A stretch of DNA of 64,000 nt from Zopfochytrium polystomum (Eukaryota; Chytridiomycota; Chytridiomycetes; Chytridiales; Chytridiaceae), in assembly GCA_025765615.1 (NCBI GenBank), contig JAIVFJ010000099.1, positions 1-64,000 on the forward strand. The letters run 5' to 3'. Position numbers and translations under genes: made by a program. Under the pieces are notes generated by a model. The model was not told where the DNA came from and did not search any database. It saw nothing but the letters and a program-made list of their open reading frames with translations. This document shows positions 24,414 to 35,542 of this stretch, in pieces. Numbering within the stretch: position 1 is the first letter of the stretch; every line of letters begins with the position of its first letter.

Positions 24414-24831
24414 GCTGTTGCGTTTGAAGAATTGGAGTTACTCTTTCTTGCGAGACCGTTTGGTTGAAGGTTCTGACGAGGGAAAATCGGTTTGATTGAG
24501 GAAAGGCGAAAAAAAAAAAAATTGTGGAGATCATCTCGATCGGTCACAGAGAAAGAGGAAGCGAATAAGCAGGACCAAGCAGCTGCAACAAGCAACACAA
24601 TAAAGAAACACCTTAGCGCGACTAGCCACAAGTGAACCTGAACAAAGAAAAAAAAAAAAAAAAAAGTAACGAGGCAAGCGTTGGTCAACAATGAGCATCC
24701 GCGCGTACTGCACTCACACATGCACAAAGATCCCCGCCATCCCTGGATGTGTTGGCCCTACACCCTCCTCGGTCTCTTTCGTTTTCTTTGTGTTTGGCTC
24801 CCCTCCCCACCTCTCCGCGAAGCAAAAACCT
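24291..24831. other. Convergent intergenic region with T36 tract
   Basis: 3' flanks of cyclophilin H and of the next minus-strand gene. Contains 36 thymines at 24375-24410 and further A-runs near 24510 and 24645. No coding feature was recognised. Confidence 0.7.
24375..24410. repeat. Poly-T tract (36 T)
   Basis: Uninterrupted thymine run between two convergent genes. Confidence 0.95.
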
Positions 24832-26670
24832 TTACAAGCCCCCATAGTCGGCACCACTACCGGGTGCTGTCCGCTGCCCACCCGCAGCCGTGGACGACAA
24901 AGTGGAAGCGTCCTCGCTCTCGCCAATGTGCAAGGTTGCGACGCCGTCGGCAGCGCCCTCGACAGCAGCGCCCTCCGGAGACGGTTCCTGCGTCGCCGAA
25001 GAGGCCGCCGCGGCTGCCGTCGGCCCTGCACCAGCGGCGGCGGCGGGCCCGAGGAGTGAGGAAGTGGTCGAGGCGAACCAGCTTGAGACGGACGAGAACA
25101 TTTGGCTCGCGGATTCTGCGGTTACGAGGTCGCCGGAGTCGATGAAAAAAAAAAAAAAAGGAACGGCATTAGGCATTTTCACACTCAAGATTTCCAGTAC
25201 CTTGAATTTTCCGATGTTGCTCTGGGTCCGTCAGCGTCGACACGGCCTTTGAAATTGAAGCCTCAGCAGAGTGGTAGGCTTGGTTGACCACAACTTCAGC
25301 CGAGTCGAGCGCTCGCCCAATCGAGTTTTCGGCCGTTACAAGGGCTTGGCTGATGTTGGCTGATTTTTTGTAGGTAGGTTGGTGGGTTTTTAAAACAGAT
25401 TGTTATTCGAAGAAAAAAGCTGATCGCTCTAGAGACCTTGAATAGCTCGGTGTTGCTCTGCATCGGTAAGTGTGTGGACTGCGCTGACAATGGATGACTC
25501 TGCTGTTTGGAGTGCCCGACCAACCGTCTGCTGCAGAGGAGCTACGGAGCGCTGAATCTGTGTTGTAATCCTGCCAAGTGTGAAGTTATCATCGTCATCC
25601 CAGTCTCCGTCGTCGTATGTATCGTCGGCATCGAAAAGGGCACGAATGTTTTTGTTTAGGCTGGCGTGGAGTCCCTGATTTTGTTGACATGCAAATCATT
25701 ATGAGCAAAGGCGGCGCAGCAGGCCCCAGTGTCTTCGTCCCACAGCAACCAAAGCATACATACCCGAATCAAGTCAAAGCTGGAACCATCCTCTTGCTCC
25801 ACGTATGACCGTGCGACGATTCGAATCTTCATCCTTGCGAGCTCGGGTAACTGCTCGTTAGACAGCACGACGATCGCGCGTTTTAGGGAAGACCCATCGT
25901 CACGTGGAGTGGACTGGCAAATGCATGAGATGCCCGCAAGCAGCACTGGCGGGGCATCGTCGTCGTCGCCAACTACGCCGTCAGTGATGGTCTTCGCGGA
26001 GCCGAGGGCAGGGAGCTCAAAGTCAGATATGATGCCCTCAGGGTCGTACTTATCGCTTTCAAAGAGAAGGATCGCCGCCTAGCATTCAATTCAAAAGGAA
26101 TGCAGGTGAGGTTAGATACACGATTGTTTGAGCCATGAGGCATAGTTTGCAATCCTAAACCCCGAGAAGCCTGTGGAAACCATGCCTTGGAAGAGAAGAG
26201 GAAAGAAACAGAGCAGCCCCACAAAGAGATCAACCAACACGAACCAAAGGATCCCACTCCACGGGCAGCGAGAGCGGTGCACCATCGGGCGCGATCTGAT
26301 CCGACTCGCCGGGCAAGTCAGCACCGGCATTCAGGTCCACGGCGACAAGCTGAGGATCGGCAGCGGCTGCAGCAACGGCGTCGGCGGCAGCAGCGTCGGC
26401 TGCAGCAATGTCTTTGGGAGAGGCGGCGGCCGACCGCGCCGATGGAAGCGCGGGGACAGCGTAGTCGAGCCGCACGCGGTCTTGCAGGATCGACAGGACA
26501 AGGGTGTGTTTTACTGACACGACGGGGGCGGAGGGCGTCGGGAGCACAGGCGGTGGTTGTTGCGGTAGTTGTTGCTCCTGTTGCGCCGGGTTGCTGCTGC
26601 TGCTGCTGCTGTTGCCGTCAGCAAGGCGGCCGGAGTCGGCGGGGGCGGCGGCATCGTTGGCGTCGGCCAT
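24832..26670 (-). CDS. Uncharacterised acidic protein with duplicated C-terminal exons
   Basis: Function not recognised. Exons in transcript order are 26670 to about 26245, 26078-25764, 25674-25437, 25359-25201 and 25115-24832 (about 473 aa). The first donor is weak (GTTCGT or GTTGGT), so exon 1 could end six bases later. The N-terminus is Ala/Gln/Pro-rich. A conserved-looking core follows: LPVEWDPL, then KYDPEGIISDFELPALG and KRAIVVLSNEQLPELARMKI. Exon 3 has an Asp-rich stretch (DDTYDDGDWDDDDN). The end of exon 3 (VGRALQTAESSI, then TLTDAEQHRAIQ) and exon 4 (IGRALDSAEVVV, then TLTDPEQHRKIQ) are repeats bounded by phase-1 introns, which fits exon duplication. These helical repeats look amphipathic, possibly membrane- or lipid-binding, but that is speculation. 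Start chosen at MADANDAA. Confidence 0.7.
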
Positions 26671-26921
26671 TGTGTTTCTTTTTCCCTTTTTTCTTTTTTT
26701 TATTATTATTAAATCGTTTTTTTTCTCTTTTTTTCTTCGTTGTCTGTGCCCTTTTCTTCTTCCACCCACCCACCAAACCACCCAACCCACCCCCAAATTT
26801 TCTTACCCAGACGCGCTCTTGGACCGATCTCGCACCGAGGCCATCATCACGACGATCGTCACATCCCAAGCAGTCCACGAACGAACCGATCTACAGCAGG
26901 CGCCTTCTCACTTTTCGAAAA
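26671..26921. promoter_or_regulatory. Probable shared divergent promoter
   Basis: Only 251 bases separate the start codons of the minus-strand acidic protein and plus-strand epsilon-COP, so both promoters must lie here or overlap the transcripts. The segment has an A/T-rich core (about 26690-26740, including TATTATTATTAAA) flanked by pyrimidine-rich sequence. Inferred from gene layout. Confidence 0.5.
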
Positions 26922-28270
26922 ATGACCGATATTGGTACGGTGGTGTATGGTGCGGCAGCGGGCGGCAGGTGCCCCACCAAGCCCCCCCCAAATTGCTTGC
27001 AAATCCATCCTCCACTCCCACTTCCCCGGCACCTTGAAAGTCGTTTCGGGATGCTCTTCTTGCCTTGGTCCCCTGCCTTCCCGATCGTCTTGCTTTCCCT
27101 TGCACTGTCGGTGTCCCCAGTGTCGAAGAAGTTCACAGCACCCCTGGATGATTTCTTCGTTCGCACCTGCGCAACTGAATTCCTATGCTGACCTGCTCCA
27201 AATTATGTTCCTCCCCCAAAGACGAACTCTACGCTTTGAAGAACCTCTTCTACCTCGGAGCTTTCCAGCAGGTGATCAACGACGCTACGAATCCGACCAC
27301 AGTCCCCAAATCGGACCGTGCAAAGTTGGAGCGAAAGGTCTACTTGCACCGCGCGTACGTTGCGCAGCAGCGCTTCAACGCTACAATCTCCGAAATCAAT
27401 CCGGCGAGTGACGCAGCTGAGCTTGGCGCTGTGCGCGCGTTGGCCAAGTACCTCTCAGCGCGTAAGTCTGGCGGTGGCAGTGGTGCACAGAAAGACGAGG
27501 CGGTGCGGGAAGCTCAGCAGCTCATGGGCGACTCGGGAATTCCGTCGTCTCCTCTGTTGGCGGTATTGGTGGCATCGGTTTTCTACGGCGAAGAGCAGAC
27601 GGATGACGCTTTGAGGATCTTGTCTCCGTTCTCGAAGCAGATCGAGTGTGTAGCTCTGACTGTCCAGATCTACCTCAAAATGAACCGACCGGATCTTGCG
27701 CGAAAGGAGGTGGCGGCCATGAAGGCATGGGCGGACGACGCGACCATGGCACAGCTAGTCGAGGCCTGGACGAACCTCTTTGCTGTTGAGTTTCTTTTGT
27801 TATCTTATCATACCACATCACTCTGGCGGCGTTGTTCAGCCATCTCACTTCATCTTCAGGGCGACGAAAAAACTCAAGAAGCATTCTACACGTACGATGA
27901 GCTTTCTTCCTCGTCGACGTCAGCTGCCAGACCCAAGCTTCTCGTTGGAAAGGCTGTTGCGCGCATGCAGGCTGGCAAGCACGACGAGGCCGAAGAACTA
28001 CTGCTTGAGGCGCTCAATATGAACAGCTCTGATCCGGAAGCACTTGCCAATCTGGTGGCGTGTGCTCGGGCCACTGGCAAGCCCACCGATGTTGTCACAC
28101 GCTACATTGAGTAAGTGTTTCGGACGGTTCACGGTTTCACAGTGCACGACTAACGAGCATAAAATGGTAACAGCTCGTTGCGAGAGGCGAGTGCAGAGCA
28201 CCACCTTTTGCAAGAATTGGCCCTCAAAGAGGCCATGTTTGAGCGCGCCGCACAACGCTTCCAGTTGTGA
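26922..28270 (+). CDS. Coatomer subunit epsilon (epsilon-COP)
   Basis: Subunit of the COPI vesicle coat that returns proteins from Golgi to endoplasmic reticulum; it stabilises alpha-COP through a TPR-like solenoid. Exons are 26922-26934, 27222-27784, 27860-28110 and 28174-28270 (307 aa, normal for the family). The tiny first exon encodes MTDI and one base. Exon 2 opens with DELYALKNLFYLGAFQQVI, equivalent to the DELFDVKNAFYIGSYQQ start of human epsilon-COP. Further matches are LHRAYVAQQRF, VALTVQIYLKMNRPDLARKE and the repeat AEELLLEALNMNSSDPEAL, then ATGKPTDVVTRYI. The last intron carries a good GACTAAC branch site. The donor of intron 2 (GTTGAG) is weak but in phase. Confidence 0.95.
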
Positions 28271-28565
28271 GTGAACTGTTGATAAGTTAGACGAGGGGAA
28301 GCAAGAAGCTGGGGGAAACAAAGAAGTGAAATGGAACAAGCTTTCGAAAACTGCTTTGGACGTTGCCCAGACGCGTCCTGTCACGAGAGTCTTCGCAGAC
28401 TGTCTTGCAGGGAGGATACCACACTGCTGAACAAGTTTGTTCGTCGCTGTGTCTTGGGCAGAAAATTTCGACGAGGCAAAAATTGCTGTTTTGTGGCGGT
28501 CGGCGGCCTCAACCTGACCCTGACGACGTCTTCGCCTCCGTCCTGACCAAACAACATTTGCCTGG

Positions 28566-31500
28566 ATGTCGCAAACTTCGGTCCAAATCCCTCCCCAACA
28601 GCTGCACCAGCGGCTAGGATCGGCCCCATCGCTCTCGTCCAATTCCACTATCGCTCAGCCCCTTCCTCTGGCATCGCAAGTATCCGCCTACGGCTCCACC
28701 TCCTCTCTTCCGAAAGGCTCCGCAACACCCGCTAGATCGACACCACCCTCTACAGTATCCTCGACCGGTGCAATGGTTGGATCGGCCGCCCAGCAGAGCG
28801 GCTACCACGAGATCACGGATCCGCAAACGGGCAGGGTCTTCTATGCGAACGTTGTGACTGGAGATTGCACGTGGGATCGACCGGTGGACGCTGTTGTGTA
28901 AGCACTGGCCACCACATCTCCAGTCAGATCTCTCTCTACATTCAGACACCCCCTTCCAGGCAAAGAATTTCATGCTGCCTGACTCCATCTTCCCGAACCC
29001 TTGGCTCCTCTTTCTCTCCTTTCTCCACGATCTGATTGGATGTTCTTGATGGCTCTGTGGTTGATCGCCAGTGAGACGCCTGTTATTTGGCATCAATTAC
29101 GTGGCTGCACCACTTGATGGGATCAAATATCTATGTTTCCAACTACATTCTCCAGCCCCCGCTTGTATTTCTCTCTGAAAGCTATTTCTCTCAAGCACTC
29201 TGTTTGCTAACATAGTTTGGTTTTGAACTCAGGCACCCTAAGGATCCATCTGGAAACGAATGGTGGGAGCTGTTCGATGACAATCACAAGCTGGTGAGTC
29301 AGCCGAGAGAGCGTTAGCCTTGGAACTAACAGTTCGGTTTGGGGTATCTGGGGAGGGTCGATCTTGTTGTGGCTGACCGCACTTTCTGTCCAAAGCCTTA
29401 CTATTATAATACGAAAACGGGCGAAACTGAATGGCTTAAGCCAGAAACTGGGAATGTGATTCCAGTTGAGTCTGTTTTCCTTACTTCTTTGTTATTCGAG
29501 TCGCTAATGCTGCTAATTATTGCTAACCGTTTTCGAAAACATGGTTTCTGTAGCTGATTGCAATTCAGGTGGGTCATTCTCGAGCTCGTTCGATCATGCT
29601 TGTTCCAACACTTCAAATGAAATAGAACTCAACTATCGGAAAGCGCGTTTCGGTTATCCTCAAACGGAACTCCATGCTCAGCTCGGCTGGATTTGCGGAA
29701 AATGCTGCTAAGCTTGGAAGCAGCGCCAGTTCCGACCCACGTATGATAACTCCAACATCAGCCTCCTCCACCCCCAACTCCCTCGACCGTCACTACCAAC
29801 AGCAAGCACAACAACAGCTAGCCACACCGTCCCCATCTTCCCGTGGTCGCAGTGCAACGCCGCCAAGGTCTGGAGGAGGAAGCCCGATTGCAAGCCCGAA
29901 ACCCATGATGTCTGGTGCCAGCAAATTCTTGGCGGCGCAACAGGAAGGGTGGAGGAAAGGCGCGCGGTCACCCCCCACCGTTGGGGAACCTGTAAATAAC
30001 CCAGGTGGGTATAGTGCTGGTGGTGAATATCTTTCGTGATGAGGGGTGGTGCGAGGGAATTTGCACGACGGTTGAAAAGTGGTCAAGCGATATCCCTACC
30101 GATAGTTTACCCTCATTATTGAATTTCAGAACTTGCCCGAGCGATGAGCCCGCTCAGTTCAATCGCCATGAACGCTCCGCCCACACCTGTAAACCCGGTG
30201 TTGGAGTCCTTGCCGAAAGTCAAGTCAGAGTAAGTTTTTCGTCATAACATCCATTACCGGTGATTTTTCTTACTTCGTCGGCACCGTGCAGGAAGCTGTT
30301 GCCCGAAGACCTCAAAAGACACATAAGCCAGTTTCAAATTGATGGATTCGCCAAAAAGTACTTTTCGGAGCACCGCAAAGGAATATTTCGTCGAAAGGTG
30401 CCCCTGGAACACATGCTCATCTATACAAAGGCAGGAATTTACCTGGATTCCGAAATAAGAATACTTCTAATGCGTGCGCGGTTCTGATTTCCAGGACTCT
30501 CTGAGACAACCCCTCATGACGCTCCCGAAGGCACTGCACAAGGAAGCCCTCAAATGTTTCAAACTCATCCAAAAAATCATGGCCGACACGTCGAGAGGCC
30601 CACCTTACCCAGGTTCCTCCAAGGATATGCAAGCGCTGATGGAGAAGGGCATTTTGCAAGGCGCCCTGCGGGACGAGATCTATGTCCAAATTTGCAAGCA
30701 AGTTACCAAGAACCCTAATGGGTAAGTTGAGCAGATTTGCTTCACCGACAGATTTGCGGCGCGTCGACTTTGTGAAGGATGGTTTCCGCACAATCATGGC
30801 TCGCTGACACTTTTTTGCTTCTTTTTCAAGCGATTCGACAGTTCGGGGTTGGATACTCCTCTCTGTCATGACAATTGGCTTCCCGCCATCTAAAAACTTC
30901 GAAGAATACCTCAAGTCATTCGTGGCTCAAAGCTTCGACGGCGTTCCTGTAAAGTGGGCGGACGAGGCACCTGCAACATTCGGGTGGTGTCGTGGGCCTG
31001 AAGGTCAACTGGTTGGGCAGGTTGCAAAACATGCACACCGGAGCTTGGCGAGGATATGCAAAGCCGGTCCGAGAGGAAAGACTCCAGTCCTCGCAGAGAT
31101 CGAAAGGGCTCAGGTGGGCCTTCCTCAACCGTTCATCAACCGTTCATCTTTACCGTGTCGTCCCTCGTTGACTGTGTTCTGTTGCATTCGCTATTCCATA
31201 TCTTCCAGGAAGCACCTTTTCAAGCAGTACTGTTTGGTGAGACGCTGGAAGAGATAATGCGGGTGCAGCACGAGGCAGAGATCGAAGAAGCTGTGCAGAG
31301 CGGGCAGCCGGCTGACTCGGTGCGGCACCTGGCTGTACCAAAGATCTTGCTGTTCCTTGCGGATGCTGTTCTCAAGCTCAACGGCTGCCAGACGGAAGGA
31401 ATCTTTCGTGTTCCAGGTGATATCGATATGGTTAATGGTTAGCACGCCTTTTTATTTGTTCATTTCCCATGCCTTGGTGTGAAGTCCTTGGTTTCTAACT

Positions 31501-32253
31501 TTGGATTTATGTTTAAAAACAAGATCTGCGCGTAAGAGTAGAAAAGGGCAATTTTGACCTAGCAGGGATTTCAGGTCCGTTCCTGGTTTCCTTTGCACTG
31601 AGAGAAAATAGCTTAAAGCTCTTTTCCTTCAGACCCCAACGTGCCATCATCTTTATTGAAACTTTGGCTCCGAGAGCTGGCGGACCCGCTGATTCCTTCC
31701 GACAAATATGATCTTTGTATCGCGGTCGGCCACCAGGAGGGTTCCGCGAAGGCTGGTCAGGCAGCAGTGGACATTTTGAAATCAGTTCCAGAGATCAATA
31801 GGAAAGTGGCTCTTTATGTGATCAAATTCTTGAAGGTTAGAACGGATGGACTATTCCTGAATTTCGCCGCACTTACCATTATATTCATGGTTCTTTTCGG
31901 TGGATCGCCTTGGTATGAAATTCAAGGTTGTTGCAGATCCTGCAAATCACTCGTATACCCGTATGACGACGGCCAACATTGCCATGGTGTTTGCGCCAAA
32001 CTTTTTGCGTTGTCCAAGGTAGGGGAACGACAGGTTTTCTGATCCTGTTGAAGGAGGAAATGTTAATGATACTTCTCACTCTAAATTACTCTAGCGATAA
32101 CCCAACTGTCATTTTCGAGAACACTAAGTACGATGCCTTCTCATCATTGATTCCGCGACGCCTATATTAATTTTCACTCTAAATTAACCTTGCAGATACG
32201 AGCAAGCCTTCCTTCGAGTCTTGATGACGCAGAGCAGCTTGGATGGGCTCTAG
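28566..32253 (+). CDS. WW-MyTH4-RhoGAP protein (Vilse/ARHGAP39-like)
   Basis: GTPase-activating protein for Rho-family GTPases, switching off actin or polarity signalling. Exons are 28566-28897, 29233-29293, 29396-29464, 29554-29568, 29626-30004, 30130-30229, 30292-30430, 30495-30721, 30831-31113, 31209-31437, 31524-31574, 31633-31835, 31927-32018, 32095-32127 and 32196-32253 (756 aa, or 732 if a probable 72-nt intron at 30949-31020 is removed). Domains in order: WW1 (HEITDPQTGRVFYANVVTGD, first Trp replaced by Tyr), WW2 (NEWWELFDDN to TEWLKP), a Ser/Pro-rich linker, MyTH4 (KRHISQFQIDGFAKKYF to GPRGKTP, with LRDEIYVQICKQ), and RhoGAP. The RhoGAP arginine finger is present in GIFRVPGDID (codon 31407-31409), with LLKLWLRELADPLIP and IAMVFAPNFLRCP. 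Exon 4 is 15 nt. The intron after exon 7 begins with GC. The domain order matches animal ARHGAP39. Confidence 0.92.
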
Positions 32254-32691
32254 CAACAGCTCCTGCTTCCCAGTCAGAAGTTCACTGTCGTCCTCCCCTG
32301 CCACTTTCTCCTTTTGGCCAGCTCCTTGTAAAGAACGAACGTGCGGTCCTAGAATTCAATGATGCGTTGCGAGATGCAAAGTGATGGACAAATGGATTGG
32401 ATGGTGACCACTTGCATACGCTCAACTATGTTCACTACCTCTTCCCCACCCCGCTCAATTTAAGAACTCAACACTCCTCTGTCGTTCCCTGTCTATTTCG
32501 TCCACTCGTTCATCGTCACATCACTTCATTTTTTTCGACTCCGAGTCCATTTTCCTCCCATCTGTTCTCCCGTTCTCTTCTGTTGATCTCTTTGACTTAC
32601 CTTCCGGCCCGATTCCTCTGACTTTTCGTCTGCGTCGCGTTCAAACTTGACACGACCGGTTCCCGTTCCTCCGGGAGTAAATATTCGTGAC
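32254..32691. other. Intergenic region
   Basis: 438 bases between the RhoGAP stop codon and the TAF6 start, C/T-rich on the coding strand of TAF6 (about 32430-32620). No gene was seen. Confidence 0.7.
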
Positions 32692-34817
32692 ATGTCAATC
32701 CTTCCCGTCGAGTCAATCCATGTTAGTGCGACTGATGCGTTCCAGCCATTTATAGAAATATCCCTGGGCGCGCAGTACGGCTTTCCCCTCCGTTAGAATC
32801 GATAGCGAATGGGAATCAGGACGGGGAAAAGGGAACGGATTTAACCTTGTCCGCCCTTTTGAAACACCACCACCACACAACAGGCTATCACCGAGTCAGT
32901 GGGAATCGTTCTGAAAGACGCCGCAGCATCGGCGCTCTTGTCCGATGTCGAGTATCGCCTTCGCGAAATTGTTCATGTAATGGCCTGTTGCCCAACCGAT
33001 CCTTCGATCCGCTTCGGTTTTAACAGCAGAATCCTACGTAGGAGGCGAAAAAGTTCATGCGGCACAGCAAGCGAACGCAGCTGAAAACAGAAGACATCAA
33101 CCATGCTCTACGGGTTAAGAATGTCGAGGTAGCCATTGCTCTTTTTCATTCGGTTTTCCTGCATTCTAATCGGTTCGTTGACACCAACGTACGGATTATC
33201 GAAGCCACTATACGGACACTCTTCATCCTCCACAGCAAAGTTTCGATCTGTACCCCTCGGCGCGCAACGGCTGTATTACCTTGAAGATCAGGAAGTGGAT
33301 CTCGACGACATCATTTTCGCTCCACTGCCTCCTGTACCGCTAGATGTAACTTTCACAGGTTTCAGTAGCCCTGTTTTCACTTCGGGTCGAAGCAGCTCAC
33401 GACCTTTGCCCCCTTTTTTTTCCAAACAAAATAGCTCATTGGCTTGCCGTGGAAGGCGTCCAACCCGCCATCGTCCAGAACCCAAGCGCCGCTGACTTCA
33501 AGGAGGCGCTGGTGACTTCCCGCGTCCGCTCGGCCAATGCAGCCGCGCTGAACTCGTCATCCTCGACACCTGCGGTTCTTTCAGGACCGGATGCGATCGT
33601 CAATGGGGAAATCCTTGTAAAGCACGTTCTTTCCAAGGAGCTGCAGATGTACTACGACAAGATTACGGAGAGCGTTCTTTCCGAGGACAACAACATCTCG
33701 ACAATAGCAATCGTGAGCCTGGAAAACGACACTGGAATCCAACCGCTCCTTCCGTACTTGGTGCAATTCCTCTCACACACGGTACGGCGGAATTTGGGGG
33801 CAAGAATGCGTTACTCGACTCAAACTTGATCTCTTTCATAGTCAACTAAAAAAGTTCGAGATTTGCGGGTCATGTGGGCCATGATGCGGATGTCAAACGC
33901 TATCCTCAAAAATCGAAACCTGTTTATACAACCCTACGTACGGAGATTGCACTTAAGTTGGCTCCTTTTGCGGTGTGTTCTCACTCTAAGCTGGCTCTCT
34001 TGTTGCTCTTCTCACCGAACGACAGCTCCAACACATCATCCCCGTCATTGTCACCGGCCTCGTCTCCAAGCGGATTGGCGAAACCAATGACCCACATCAC
34101 GCACTGCGCGACTTTGCGAGTCTCCTTGCGGCCCACGTGTGCGCCGTCCACGGACCAGCATATCCTTCGATTCAGCCTCGACTAACAAAGACGCTACTCC
34201 GTGCGTTTTTGGATCCAACAAAGGCGCTCACGACGCGGTACGGTGCGATCGTCGGACTTGCTGCATTAGGCCAGGAGGCCATCAAGGTGCTGCTCGCGCC
34301 CAACGCAAAGGCGTTTGGCGAGGAGGCGCTGCGGCCAGAGGCGGTAGTCCCGACTATCGACGGGTCGGACGCGCCGACCAACCGCGCCGCGCGGAGAGAG
34401 CTGCTGCAAAAGAAGGTCGCGTTCAAAAGTAAAAATGCAGAAAAGTGCTTTGAAGCTATGGTGGTAAGTCGAGCAACGGATCTCGTTTTTCCTCCATGTG
34501 AAGAAAAAATGGCGCTGATGAGCCACCCGTGGGCTTTCCTTTTTTTGCAGAACGTGATCGTGTCCCACATCCTCGTCTCTGAACATGCCGACCCTTCCTC
34601 GAGCGCTGCCCCCAGCGACCTTGTGGCGCGCTACACTTCCGAGGACTTTGAGCGCAATCTGGAAGCGGAATACGGCATTTTCGGCAGTGCCGTCCGGGTC
34701 GAACTTTTAAAGAAGAAAAATTTGTGGACGGAGCCGGAGGAGTCGATGGAATCGTCCAGCTCCAGCCAGAGCAGCGACGACTTTTTGGACGAGCTCGACG
34801 ATGCAATGAACAACTGA
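32692..34817 (+). CDS. TAF6: TAF6, histone-fold subunit of TFIID/SAGA
   Basis: General transcription factor subunit in TFIID and, in yeast, SAGA; its histone fold pairs with TAF9. Exons are 32692-32721, 32884-32976, 33042-33128, 33205-33358, 33435-33781, 33842-33937, 34026-34463 and 34551-34817 (503 aa). Residues 1-70 form the histone fold: MSILPVESIH, AITESVGIVLKD, VEYRLREIVHEAKKFM, then LKTEDINHALRVKNVEPLYG. The next conserved block is EVDLDDIIFAPLPPVPLD followed by AHWLAVEGVQPAI. The C-terminal half is the HEAT-repeat domain, with ELQMYYDKITESV, HHALRDFASLLAAHV and LTTRYGAIVGLAALG. The end is Ser/Asp-rich. Exon phases agree throughout. No anomalies. Confidence 0.96.
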
Positions 34818-35228
34818 ATACCGAGTCTCGAGGAGTGGGGAGACTCGGAGTGGTTTGGCAGTCGCTGGGTAATGGGAGCTTGGGGTTCTGGAAATTAAGT
34901 ATAAACATTGCAATGCGTTGCTCTGTTTCCATCCTCCATCGAGTGGCTCTACCCAATCAATTTCTTCACGGTCTGGTACGCAACGCCAATACAATCCAAA
35001 TTCTGCCGAATCTCTGTTCCGCCCTCGCTCCCTCGGGCGTGTTCGTGTCGCTGCAGCGGCCCGGCCAGGTGCAATTCGTGGGGCAAGGCGGGCCGGGCGG
35101 GAGCGCCATGGAACCGGCCCGTGCGGAAGGAAGACCGGAGCTCCGATCGTGGCACTCCGAAGAAGAGAACGACACGAAACTTGAAAAAAAAAAAAGAAAA
35201 AAAAAAAAAGGTCAACGCCAAGACAACC

Positions 35229-35313
<85 letters not shown>

Positions 35314-35542
35314 GTCTCTCTCAATTTATCGATCTATTTCATGCTCTCCAACTTACTCTCTGTCTGCCTCCCAATGTCTCAACCCCCAGACACAATCGTC
35401 GACACGTTGCCGCGCTCGAATGCAGGCTCGGTCCAGCTCGCTACCAAAAACACTATAAACAGGAAAGCCCCCCCTTGACGCCCAATTCACCCGTCCGCGC
35501 AACGGCCTCAGCAGCAATACACCCTCTGCCCGTCGAGCATAC
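34818..35542. other. Intergenic region with CA and CT repeats
   Basis: 3' flank of TAF6 and promoter side of the DHA2 transporter. Contains A-runs (35185-35210) and adjoining CA and CT microsatellites. Open frames here are repeat translations. Confidence 0.7.
35230..35309. repeat. Adjoining (CA)n and (CT)n microsatellites
   Basis: CA units at 35230-35258 followed by CT units at about 35271-35308, ending some 230 bases before the transporter start codon. Confidence 0.92.
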
